Part shown: positions 1 to 5,861 of the stretch, in pieces
Layout of the letters: every line of letters begins with the position of its first letter
Position numbering within the stretch: position 1 is the first letter of the stretch
Source: Clostridia bacterium
GTDB taxonomy: Bacteria > Bacillota > Clostridia > Oscillospirales > Acutalibacteraceae
Reading direction: 5' to 3'
DNA: 7,282 nt
NCBI GenBank assembly: GCA_900757335.1
Contig: CAAENL010000084.1
Coordinates: 1-7,282 of the forward strand
Made by a program: the position numbers and the translations under genes
The notes under the pieces: model-generated
The model's database searches: none
Seen by the model: the letters and a program-made list of their open reading frames with translations, nothing else
What the model was told of the DNA's origin: nothing

Positions 1-86
1 ACTTCGCCTACTCCATCGGCATTTTCAATTTCTCCGACATTTCTTGGATTTGCAAAGTGATCCATTACTTTTTCGCTGTAATTCAC
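1..86 (-). CDS. nifU: NifU/IscU-like Fe-S cluster assembly scaffold, N-terminal fragment
   Basis: Only the first 28 codons are in the window; the gene continues past the left edge. The translation from a GTG at 86-84 begins (M)NYSEKVMDHFANPRNVG and continues to GEIENADGVGEV, the characteristic N-terminus of NifU/IscU scaffolds (consensus YS-KV-DHF-NPRNVGE). The family holds a nascent Fe-S cluster on conserved cysteines that receive sulfur from the desulfurase; those cysteines lie outside the window. GTG is preferred because the family normally begins just before YSEKV and an AAGGAG sits 11 bases upstream. The internal ATG at 65-63 would remove family-conserved residues. The gene follows nifS by 36 bases on the same strand, the usual nifS-nifU pairing, so co-transcription is expected. 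The family is secure; the exact subfamily (NifU-like versus SufU-like) cannot be settled from 28 residues. Confidence 0.9.
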   Translation of the reverse strand, partial: MNYSEKVMDHFANPRNVGEIENADGVGE

Positions 87-97
87 TTAATTTTCAA

Positions 98-103
98 CTC
101 CTT
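98..103 (-). promoter_or_regulatory. Ribosome binding site of nifU
   Basis: Minus-strand AAGGAG, 11 bases before the GTG at 86-84. It decides the start in favour of GTG, because the next in-frame ATG is more than 30 bases away from it. Confidence 0.75.
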
Positions 104-122
104 AATTTTTAAATGTTTAAAA

Positions 123-1304
123 TTATTTGTTTTCTTTAATTATTTTTTCCCAAAGAGGGGACATATCGCGAAGTCTCTTTACTGCTTTTGAAACTTCTGC
201 TATTACAAAATCGATTTCTTCATCTGTGTTTGATTCGTCGAGCGAAAGCCTTAACGAGCCGTGAGCGATTTCATGAGGTAATCCTATGGCTAATAAAACA
301 TGACTTGGATCAAGAGAACCAGAAGTGCACGCTGATCCTGAAGATGCACATATTCCTGCCATGTCTAGCAGTAAGAGCAAAGACTCGCCTTCAATTCCTT
401 CAAAGCTTATATTAATATTTCCAGGAAGTCTTTTTTCTCTGTGGCCGTTAAGTCTTGAGCGTTCTATCTTTAAAAGTTCACTTATAAGTTTATCACGCTT
501 TTTGATTAATTTAGAATTTTTTTCTTCTATTTCGGTGCACGCCGTTTCGATTGCTTTTCCGAGTGCAGCAATTTCAGCCGTATTTTCGGTGCCTGCACGT
601 TTCCCGGATTCCTGAGCTCCGCCTTCCATGAAAGTTTCGATTCGCACGCCTTTTCTTATATAAAGAGCGCCGATTCCTTTTGGCCCGTGAAATTTGTGTG
701 CAGACAAAGAAAGCATGTCAATGTTTTGTTTTTTTACATCTATCGGCACATGGCCTACTGCCTGAACTGCATCAGTGTGGAAGAGAACGCCTTTATCTTT
801 GCATATTTTTCCTATTTCTTCAATCGGTTCGATAGTGCCGATTTCGTTATTTGCGTACATTATTGTTACGAGCGCGGTCTTTTCGGTTATGGCATTTTCG
901 ACATCTTTTGGATTCACGAGTCCTTGACTATCCACGTCAAGATAAGTAACGTCAAATCCTTTTTTCTCTAAATATTGTACTGTGTGAAGCACGGCGTGGT
1001 GCTCTATTTTCGAAGTTATGATATGATTTTTCCCTTTTTTTAATCCTTCAAATGCCGCCCCTTTTATTGCCCAGTTGTCAGATTCAGTTCCGCAGGAAGT
1101 AAAAAATATTTCTTTTGGAGAAGCACCCAAAGCCTTTGCTACGCGCTCTCTTGCAATTTCAAGTTCTTTTTTTGCGTTTCGTCCGACGGAATAAATAGTG
1201 GAAGGATTCCCGAAATTCTCTCTGAAAAACGGCATCATTGTCTCCAAAGCTTCCTGGCTTACCGCTGTCGTTGCGGCATTGTCCATGTAAATAATTTTTT
1301 TCAT
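123..1304 (-). CDS. nifS: Cysteine desulfurase NifS (class I)
   Basis: This is a PLP enzyme of fold type I, 393 residues, the usual length for NifS/IscS. It converts cysteine to alanine and passes the sulfur as a persulfide to the scaffold encoded next door. Visible signatures: MDNAATT at 7-13, EHHAVL at 101-106 (cofactor-stacking His), ANNEIG at 151-156, HTDAVQ at 176-181 (Asp178 to the pyridine nitrogen), [10 protein letters not shown] at 201-210 with the PLP lysine Lys204, RAGTEN at 236-241, and the mobile loop SSGSACTSG with catalytic Cys326. The short CTSG loop, without an insertion, marks it as class I (NifS/IscS) and not SufS. ATG at 1304 is the only plausible start, since a TAA lies six codons upstream. 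There is no Shine-Dalgarno directly before it; see the leader feature. It lies 75 bases after glyQS and 36 before nifU. No iscR-type regulator gene is visible in the window. Confidence 0.97.
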   Translation of the reverse strand: MKKIIYMDNAATTAVSQEALETMMPFFRENFGNPSTIYSVGRNAKKELEIARERVAKALGASPKEIFFTSCGTESDNWAIKGAAFEGLKKGKNHIITSKIEHHAVLHTVQYLEKKGFDVTYLDVDSQGLVNPKDVENAITEKTALVTIMYANNEIGTIEPIEEIGKICKDKGVLFHTDAVQAVGHVPIDVKKQNIDMLSLSAHKFHGPKGIGALYIRKGVRIETFMEGGAQESGKRAGTENTAEIAALGKAIETACTEIEEKNSKLIKKRDKLISELLKIERSRLNGHREKRLPGNINISFEGIEGESLLLLLDMAGICASSGSACTSGSLDPSHVLLAIGLPHEIAHGSLRLSLDESNTDEEIDFVIAEVSKAVKRLRDMSPLWEKIIKENK

Positions 1305-1350
1305 ATTTGTCGGGGCTTATTTTTTAAAGTTGCCCGATTTACCACCTTTC
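1305..1350 (-). promoter_or_regulatory. nifS leader: distant Shine-Dalgarno plus intervening hairpin
   Basis: On the minus strand a good Shine-Dalgarno (AAAGGTGG, 1349-1342) stands 37 nt from the nifS ATG, too far for normal initiation. Between them TCGGGC (1337-1332) can pair with GCCCCGA (1316-1310), with one bulged C and a 15-nt AT-rich loop. If the hairpin forms, only TAAA before it and CAAAT after it remain, giving an effective spacing of about 9 nt. The sequence elements are seen directly; the folding and its effect on translation are inferred. An overlapping alternative is a 14-codon mini-ORF starting at the GTG inside the Shine-Dalgarno and ending in TGA within ATGA at the nifS start. 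Confidence 0.5.
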
Positions 1351-1379
1351 TTTTTTATTTTTAATAAATAATTTAAATT

Positions 1380-2741
1380 TTAAAATGCAATTTTATTTTG
1401 AATGTAGTCTGTAAGTTTATCGATTGAAACTCTTTCTTGAGTCATAGAATCACGATCACGAACTGTAACACAGCCGTCATTTTCACTATCAAAATCATAA
1501 GTTATGCAAAGAGGAGTGCCTATTTCGTCTTGACGACGATATCTTTTTCCTATTGAACCTGATTCGTCATAATCTACCATGAAATTTTTTGAAAGTTCTT
1601 CATAAACTTTTTGAGCTTTTTCTCCGAGTTTTTTCGAAAGTGGCAGTACACAGGCTTTGAACGGAGCCAAAGCAGGGTGGAGTTTAAGTACTATTCTGGT
1701 ATCTTTTTCATTTATAACTTCCTCGGTGTATGCATCGCACAGGAAAGCCAATGCCACACGATCCGCACCAAGCGAAGGCTCTATTACGTAAGGTAAATAT
1801 CTTTCGCCTGTTTCCGCATCGAAGTAGTCTAAATTTTTACCCGAATATTCTTGATGACGTTTTAAATCAAAATCAGTTCTGTCGGCAATTCCCCAAAGTT
1901 CTCCCCATCCAAACGGGAAGGCGTATTCTATGTCGGTTGTAGCGTTGGAATAATGGCAAAGTTCTTCTTTCGAATGGTCACGAAGCCTTATATTTTCTCT
2001 TTTCATTCCGAGGCTTAAAAGCCACTTTTCACAGAAGTTTTTCCAATACCCAAACCATTCCAAATCTGTTCCAGGTTTGCAGAAAAACTCAAGTTCCATC
2101 TGCTCGAACTCTCTCGTTCTGAAAGTAAAATTCCCCGGAGTTATTTCATTTCTGAAAGATTTCCCGATTTGAGCTATTCCAAAAGGAATTTTTTTACGTG
2201 AAGCCCTTTGTACATTCGCAAAATTCACGAATATACCTTGAGCGGTTTCAGGTCTTAGGTATATCTCGTTTTTGCTGTCCTCGGTTACACCCTGGAATGT
2301 TTTGAACATCAAATTAAATTTTCTAATTTCTGTAAAATTATGCGCACCACACTCAGGACACGGAATATTATTTTCGGCAATGCATTTTTCCATTTCTTCA
2401 AAAGTCATTGCATTGGGATCAATTCCGGCATCTTCTATTAATTTATCGGCTCTGTGACGAGATTTACACTCCTTGCAGTCCATAAGAGGATCGGAAAATC
2501 CACCAATGTGACCCGAGGCTTCCCATACTTTTGGGTTCATGAGTATTGCGGCATCAAGCTGAACATTATATTTGGATTCTTGAACAAATTTTTTTATCCA
2601 AGCTTTTTTTACGTTATTCTTAAATAAAACTCCCAAGGGGCCATAATCCCAGGTGTTTGACAAACCTCCGTAAATTTCTGAACCGGAGAAAATAAATCCT
2701 CGATTTTTACAAAGTGCTACGATAGTATCCATGCTTTTCAT
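1380..2741 (-). CDS. glyQS: Glycyl-tRNA synthetase, single-chain (alpha2) type
   Basis: This class IIa aminoacyl-tRNA synthetase charges tRNA-Gly in the cytoplasm. At 453 residues it matches the homodimeric bacterial/eukaryotic-like form, not the two-subunit GlyQ/GlyS enzyme. The N-terminus ([20 protein letters not shown], 7-26; then WDYGPLG, 31-37) is diagnostic. Further signals are the glycine-site [13 protein letters not shown] (162-174), motif 2 around [21 protein letters not shown] (196-216), motif 3 GADRVALAF (325-333), and a C-terminal anticodon-binding domain from about 355 ([15 protein letters not shown], then [11 protein letters not shown]). Two CxxC pairs (Cys89/92 and Cys128/131) lie in the insertion after motif 1 and could bind zinc, which is an inference. 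ATG at 2741 is preferred over Met4 because AGGAAGG lies about 13 bases upstream. Only 45 bases separate it from nrdG, so there is no room for the T-box leader often found before Firmicute glycyl synthetase genes. Transcription must come from readthrough or from a promoter inside nrdG. Confidence 0.97.
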   Translation of the reverse strand: MKSMDTIVALCKNRGFIFSGSEIYGGLSNTWDYGPLGVLFKNNVKKAWIKKFVQESKYNVQLDAAILMNPKVWEASGHIGGFSDPLMDCKECKSRHRADKLIEDAGIDPNAMTFEEMEKCIAENNIPCPECGAHNFTEIRKFNLMFKTFQGVTEDSKNEIYLRPETAQGIFVNFANVQRASRKKIPFGIAQIGKSFRNEITPGNFTFRTREFEQMELEFFCKPGTDLEWFGYWKNFCEKWLLSLGMKRENIRLRDHSKEELCHYSNATTDIEYAFPFGWGELWGIADRTDFDLKRHQEYSGKNLDYFDAETGERYLPYVIEPSLGADRVALAFLCDAYTEEVINEKDTRIVLKLHPALAPFKACVLPLSKKLGEKAQKVYEELSKNFMVDYDESGSIGKRYRRQDEIGTPLCITYDFDSENDGCVTVRDRDSMTQERVSIDKLTDYIQNKIAF

Positions 2742-2767
2742 AAATCGTATTCGCCCTTCCTACATTT

Positions 2768-2817
2768 AGATAAATAAAATCGAAAATCAGCTGATTTTCA
2801 CTGCGTGCTGATTTTCG
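2768..2817 (-). terminator. Possible intrinsic terminator or attenuator overlapping the end of nrdG
   Basis: CGAAAATCAGC (2817-2807 on the minus strand) pairs perfectly over 11 bp with GCTGATTTTCG (2791-2781) across a 15-nt loop, followed by ATTTTATTTAT. A further copy of the arm inside the loop lets an alternative 18-bp palindrome form at 2782-2799. The stem includes the last nrdG codons and the stop. The tail is T-rich but not a pure T tract, so termination may be partial, leaving readthrough into glyQS. Confidence 0.55.
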
Positions 2818-3302
2818 GAACTTAGAGTTACTCCCAAGACAGAATCAAAAATCGATTTTGAATCAGGAATAAACCTTCCGTATTTAATTATAATATTTTT
2901 GAACCTACTAAGCAATTGAATTTCATTTTTTATTTCGTTTTCATAGTAACCTGTATATATTACCACATCGTCGTCACAAGAATTATTTCTTATGTATGAT
3001 ATAAATTCATAAATTTCATCAAATTGAAGAATAGGCTCAAGTCCACCGATAACTATAGCCTTAGTTATCGGGTTCATTCTATACCTCAAGTATATATCCG
3101 AAAATGGAACTTTTTTATTTGGCATAGTTGAAATTTTCATATTTTGACAAATTGAACAATCGAGCCCGAGCTCTGTCAAACATTTAAAATCACATCTTGA
3201 AGTTGCAATGAACATAGAAGATTTTTTGTAATCCTGAAAATTTTCATCAACTATTTCTTTTACTGTTAAATAAATTTGTTTTTTAGGTGAATTAATTGTC
3301 AT
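2787..3302 (-). CDS. nrdG: Anaerobic ribonucleotide reductase activating protein (radical SAM), NrdG-like
   Basis: A 171-residue radical-SAM activase. By family role it uses S-adenosylmethionine and a 4Fe-4S cluster to abstract hydrogen from the C-terminal glycine of NrdD. Visible: the cluster region Cys37-DFK-Cys41 ... Cys49-SI-Cys52-QN, the SAM-site strand IVIGGLEP (83-90), VVIYTGYY (113-120), and a C-terminal SSENQHAVKI (161-170) that resembles the GSSNQR ending of NrdG proteins. The canonical CX3CX2C is not present: the expected third position (residue 44) is Glu, and the likely third ligand is Cys52, in a CQN context like the usual C-Y/F/H-N, giving CX3CX10C. I recall a clostridial and phage NrdG branch with such an insertion, but cannot check it here. 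The start overlaps the end of nrdD by 11 bases with no clear Shine-Dalgarno, so translation is probably coupled to nrdD. Confidence 0.88.
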   Translation of the reverse strand: MTINSPKKQIYLTVKEIVDENFQDYKKSSMFIATSRCDFKCLTELGLDCSICQNMKISTMPNKKVPFSDIYLRYRMNPITKAIVIGGLEPILQFDEIYEFISYIRNNSCDDDVVIYTGYYENEIKNEIQLLSRFKNIIIKYGRFIPDSKSIFDSVLGVTLSSENQHAVKIS

Positions 3303-5202
3303 TCAAATCAAACCATTTTCTTTGTTCAAATTCCTGTTTGCGTTCTTTGCTGTAAGCTGAGAATGGAACTAAGAATCCCACTATTCTGGAGTATGTATCA
3401 GCAGCATCCTTACCACATTTCGGGCATTTTGGGGAAAAGAATGCATGTTCATCCTCACATACCGAAATCTTGCAGTTATATGCAAAATATATTACTCCTG
3501 ACTTCGCAATGTAATTCAAAAGCTCCCAAGCTTGTTCTTCGCTGGCAAATTTTCCTGCAAGATTTATATGCGAAATTTGTCCGCCTCCACATTCCTTGTC
3601 GAGTTTTGCACCCAATTTTATTTTCTCGTTAAGAGTGCATTTTTCCATTAAAGGAATCCATTGATTTGAATAAATAAAATATTGTTCTTTTTCAGGATAT
3701 AAAATGGAATCTTTTTGGCTGAGTATTACATTTGCTCTCTCTGCGGGGATGGCTTCCACATTTATGCTGTAATCGAAAGTATAGGAATCTTTTTGAGAAT
3801 TGATCGCATTTAATATTTCGGTTGCAAAATCAAGCCCCTCTTTGGAATAAGATTTATTGCCGAATTCATCAGTATTGATGAGCCCAAATTCAGAAATTGC
3901 CTCGTACATAGCGGTAATTCCGATTGTATTATATTGTTTTTCAATTTCTATAAGCCCGTAAGAATAATTCGGTAGTAATCCTTTTTCGATATCTTGCTTG
4001 ATTATATCTCGAACAACGTCCAAAACTTTTACGCAGTTATCAATTCTATCTTTGAGTATTTCTAAGAATTTTTCTTTGCTTCCATCTGCCTCTACTGCGA
4101 TTCTTCTTAAATTAATAGTATTAACCTGAATGCTTCCTACTGAGAGCGAAGTTCCGCCAACTGAATTTATAAAGGCGTCAAGTTTTGAAGTATTTGAAAT
4201 AAGTCTGCAACAGTTCGAAAGGCTTGTTACATCGTTGCCAACGTAAAAATTACTGTCATACCAGGTCATGTTGTGCCTGTTGCACCATCTTGCAAATTCT
4301 TCGTCTACGAATTTTCCGTTTTGGAATAGCAAAGAATATGTAAGAACAGGGAATGTCATCATTGTTTCTTTTCGTATTTCAGAAACCACTTCCATAAATA
4401 CTTTTTGATGCTCAATAATCCCTTCGATATGGTCAATTACATAGTCTCCGTTCGGGAATTGGCGTCCTCCAAAAAGCTCAACAAGATAATTTCTATCCAT
4501 AACACTTATATTTGAAAAAGCGCACTCGGTAACACGAAGATATGGTTGATTTAAATCGTAAATAAATTTCTGGAAACATTGTTTGCGATAATACTCAGGG
4601 TCTTTTAGGCAAAAATTATTCTTAACATCGTTATACCAAAAGTAATAGGAATACAAAAGATAACTCGGGAGTCCCACTGCTCCGCTGCTGCGGTTTGATG
4701 CCCAGCTTATGAATTCCAAAACATGGTCGTTAAAAGTCGTCAAATGTTTCGGGGCTCCGGTTTTAAATTTGTTTATGAAGAAAAGTCCCTTTTCAACAAG
4801 TTTATCAAGGTCGTAAGCATAACAATAGGGAGTGAAGGATGAAGTTGCGGAATTGTGAAGATAAAATTCACCGTTCCATTCACCATTTAGCCATGTTTCA
4901 GCTGTTTCGCTGCCGTATTTTTTTGTTATTTCTTTAAAAATTTTATTGTACGAGAGTAGCTTTGTGTGAGGCTTAACCATGTCTGCCAAAAGTGTCCTAA
5001 CATCTCTTGTGGTGCTGTTGGCGTTAGCATCGATTGTGGTTTCGGCCACGGTTTTTGACTTTATGAAATTATCTATAAAATCTGTAAAATTAAGGTTTGA
5101 ATTCGAAAACCCATTCATCATCTCAAAACGTGAATCATACTTCTTTTTTAATTTTGAAATAAAATCAGAAAATGGTTTGTAAAGATTCAAATTTATATCC
5201 AT
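3292..5202 (-). CDS. nrdD: Anaerobic (class III) ribonucleoside-triphosphate reductase, glycyl radical enzyme
   Basis: The enzyme reduces ribonucleotides to deoxyribonucleotides under strict anaerobiosis. The 636 residues begin directly with the catalytic barrel; no N-terminal ATP-cone is seen, so overall activity control by dATP/ATP is probably absent. Landmarks: DANANSTTRDVRTLLADM (58-75), TPYCYAYDL (124-132) with Cys127 in the position of the first active-site cysteine, SNCCRL (329-334) where Cys332 (preceding Arg) should be the thiyl-radical cysteine, a zinc site of Cys577, Cys582, Cys593 and Cys596 (CxxxxC ... CPKC), and the glycyl-radical loop SRIVGF with Gly609. The tail KQEFEQRKWF is typical. 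The extra vicinal Cys331 and the redoxin gene immediately upstream suggest the redoxin-dependent subclass, not the formate-dependent one; this is inference. ATG at 5202 is set by AGGAGG seven bases upstream. The start shares one base with the nrdH stop (TAATG). Confidence 0.95.
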   Translation of the reverse strand: MDINLNLYKPFSDFISKLKKKYDSRFEMMNGFSNSNLNFTDFIDNFIKSKTVAETTIDANANSTTRDVRTLLADMVKPHTKLLSYNKIFKEITKKYGSETAETWLNGEWNGEFYLHNSATSSFTPYCYAYDLDKLVEKGLFFINKFKTGAPKHLTTFNDHVLEFISWASNRSSGAVGLPSYLLYSYYFWYNDVKNNFCLKDPEYYRKQCFQKFIYDLNQPYLRVTECAFSNISVMDRNYLVELFGGRQFPNGDYVIDHIEGIIEHQKVFMEVVSEIRKETMMTFPVLTYSLLFQNGKFVDEEFARWCNRHNMTWYDSNFYVGNDVTSLSNCCRLISNTSKLDAFINSVGGTSLSVGSIQVNTINLRRIAVEADGSKEKFLEILKDRIDNCVKVLDVVRDIIKQDIEKGLLPNYSYGLIEIEKQYNTIGITAMYEAISEFGLINTDEFGNKSYSKEGLDFATEILNAINSQKDSYTFDYSINVEAIPAERANVILSQKDSILYPEKEQYFIYSNQWIPLMEKCTLNEKIKLGAKLDKECGGGQISHINLAGKFASEEQAWELLNYIAKSGVIYFAYNCKISVCEDEHAFFSPKCPKCGKDAADTYSRIVGFLVPFSAYSKERKQEFEQRKWFDLNDN

Positions 5203-5432
5203 TATTTTTCCTCCTGATTAGATTGAAACGTTTGACTATTTACCCACGTGTTTGCATCCACAAAACTCAAAAACTCATCGCCGACTTTAAGCACAGGCAA
5301 GGACTGTATTCCCAAAGGTATTAATTCCTCGACATTGGTATTTTCGGTAAATGGTATGTTTTTTGCTTCTAACTTACTTTTTATCACATTGCATTTTGGA
5401 CATCCGTTTGTGTATAAGGTTAAATTTTCCAT
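5202..5432 (-). CDS. nrdH: Small glutaredoxin/NrdH-like redoxin with CPKC active site
   Basis: A 76-residue thioredoxin-fold protein of about the usual NrdH/glutaredoxin length. It opens with a beta strand (LTLYTNG) leading into the active site Cys11-Pro-Lys-Cys14; the cis-proline element is SLPVLKVG with Pro46. There is no signal peptide or membrane segment, so it should act in the cytoplasm. As first gene of the operon, overlapping nrdD by one base, it is the likely dithiol reductant of the NrdD active site. Class III reductases that use thioredoxin or glutaredoxin in place of formate are an established subclass. The start follows AAGGAG (5448-5443) by 10 bases. The last codons (QEEK) double as the Shine-Dalgarno of nrdD. 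What reduces this protein is not encoded in the window. The symbol is by role; it might also be listed simply as a glutaredoxin family protein. Confidence 0.85.
   Translation of the reverse strand: MENLTLYTNGCPKCNVIKSKLEAKNIPFTENTNVEELIPLGIQSLPVLKVGDEFLSFVDANTWVNSQTFQSNQEEK
5210..5215 (-). promoter_or_regulatory. Ribosome binding site of nrdD inside nrdH
   Basis: Minus-strand AGGAGG, seven bases before the nrdD ATG, lies within the last codons of nrdH. This arrangement plus the TAATG overlap points to translational coupling while allowing strong independent initiation. Confidence 0.85.
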
Positions 5433-5442
5433 TTATACTGTT

Positions 5443-5448
5443 CTCCTT
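5443..5448 (-). promoter_or_regulatory. Ribosome binding site of nrdH
   Basis: Minus-strand AAGGAG, 10 bases upstream of the ATG at 5432-5430. It fixes the start of the first gene of the operon. Confidence 0.8.
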
Positions 5449-5485
5449 AAATAATTTTATTAATGTTCATATTTACAAATGAGGT

Positions 5486-5520
5486 TATTTTATATACCGC
5501 GTAAAATATTTGATATAAAA
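5486..5520 (-). other. AT-rich inverted repeats in the nrdHDG leader
   Basis: Two mutually exclusive stems can be drawn in the presumed 5' leader: an 8-bp stem (5520-5513 with 5495-5488, loop 17) and a 7-bp stem (5508-5502 with 5492-5486, loop 9). Both stems are entirely A/T, so they may be chance in AT-rich DNA. No known riboswitch consensus was recognised. Confidence 0.25.
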
Positions 5521-5553
5521 GTCTCTCAATTATAAGCATAAAATACTATTTCA

Positions 5554-5569
5554 ACACTATATCTGGTAG
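5554..5569 (-). promoter_or_regulatory. NrdR box 1 (downstream operator of the nrd promoter)
   Basis: The plus strand reads ACACTATATCTGGTAG. Against the NrdR-box consensus acaCwAtATaTwGtgt it matches 12 of 16, with the first nine positions perfect. It covers about +4 to +19 of the predicted nrdH transcript. Its start is exactly 32 bp from that of box 2, the roughly three-helical-turn spacing typical of paired NrdR sites. Confidence 0.7.
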
Positions 5570-5578
5570 CGTTACTTA

Positions 5579-5607
5579 ATTATACACCCCATATATGGTG
5601 AAGTCAA
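5579..5607 (-). promoter_or_regulatory. Sigma-A promoter of the nrdH-nrdD-nrdG operon
   Basis: On the minus strand the -35 is TTGACT (5607-5602, five of six) and the -10 is TATAAT (5584-5579, perfect), with an optimal 17-base spacer. Transcription would begin near 5572, leaving a leader of about 140 nt before the nrdH ATG. The spacer is almost entirely occupied by NrdR box 2. A second TATAAT at 5534-5529 has no good -35 at proper spacing. Confidence 0.82.
5586..5601 (-). promoter_or_regulatory. NrdR box 2 (operator between -35 and -10)
   Basis: The plus strand reads ACCCCATATATGGTGA, 12 of 16 matches to the NrdR-box consensus, best in the right half (ATATxGTG). It lies between the -35 and -10 hexamers, where a bound NrdR would exclude RNA polymerase. 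By family knowledge NrdR is an ATP-cone repressor that senses nucleotide levels; its own gene is not in the window. Confidence 0.7.
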
Positions 5608-5794
5608 TGACGGATTGCATTGAGATTGTTTTAAGATTCAGGGAATTTTATTCCACAAAATTTTTCACAAAAAAGATTAGCCCGCAGTACTGTCGTGATT
5701 ATAAATTTAGTTTTATTAAATTGGGCAAAAAATTTTTATGTACTAAAAAGAAAAAATAATTATCAAAATTAGTTATTTATACAAGCAAAATGAG
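5608..5794. other. Gene-free spacer with weak terminator or small-RNA-like signals
   Basis: No coding region is supported here. On the minus strand a weak promoter-like pair (TTGCTT, 18 bases, GATAAT at 5764-5759) precedes a stretch where GCCC (5726-5723) may pair with GGGC (5683-5680), enclosing an AATTTA/TAAATT hairpin and the palindrome CAGTACTG, then TAATC and six T (5674-5669). This could end the upstream kinase-like transcript or produce a small RNA of about 80 nt, or be chance. A short GGAAT/ATTCC hairpin lies at 5642-5654. Confidence 0.3.
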
Positions 5795-5833
5795 TTCGAA
5801 ACCAAAAATGCAGAAAACATTTCAGGTTTCGAA
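5795..5833 (-). repeat. Strong inverted repeat downstream of the kinase-like gene
   Basis: TTCGAAACC (5795-5803) is perfectly complementary to GGTTTCGAA (5825-5833). Inside, after a 2x2 mismatch, AAATG (5806-5810) pairs with CATTT (5818-5822) around a 7-nt loop. It begins 28 bases after the stop codon of the upstream gene, so it is a natural transcript-end hairpin. The following minus-strand sequence (CTCATTTTGCTTG) is not a clean T tract, so it may serve as an RNA-stabilising hairpin, a weak terminator or a protein site. Confidence 0.55.
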
Positions 5834-5861
5834 TAAAAGTTTTGTATTTTATATTACTTCG

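Noticed and set aside
63..65. ATG at 65-63 as the start of nifU
   Set aside because: It would drop the family-typical NYSEKV beginning and sits over 30 bases from the ribosome binding site; GTG at 86 fits both.
325..615. Plus-strand open frame of 96 codons
   Set aside because: It lies entirely antisense to the well-supported nifS, has no ribosome binding site, and its product is low-complexity with no family resemblance. It is a shadow frame.
1361..1382. Terminator after glyQS from the TTATTT/AAATAA repeat
   Set aside because: The stem is six A/T pairs with no G or C, which is too weak to support a call in this AT-rich stretch.
5496..5501. ACCGCG, reminiscent of the T-box core, in the nrd leader
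   Set aside because: It is on the plus strand, opposite to the operon, and lacks the preceding AGGGTGG and any antiterminator structure.
5529..5557. Second promoter for nrdH using TATAAT at 5534-5529
   Set aside because: The best -35 (TTGAAA at 5554-5549) is only 14 bases away, and at 17 bases the hexamer is GTGTTG. The promoter at 5607-5579 is far better.
5723..5740. AAAAAATTTTT run taken as a terminator tail
   Set aside because: It has no adjacent GC-containing stem that would place either half as the tail of an intrinsic terminator; it is plain AT-rich spacer.
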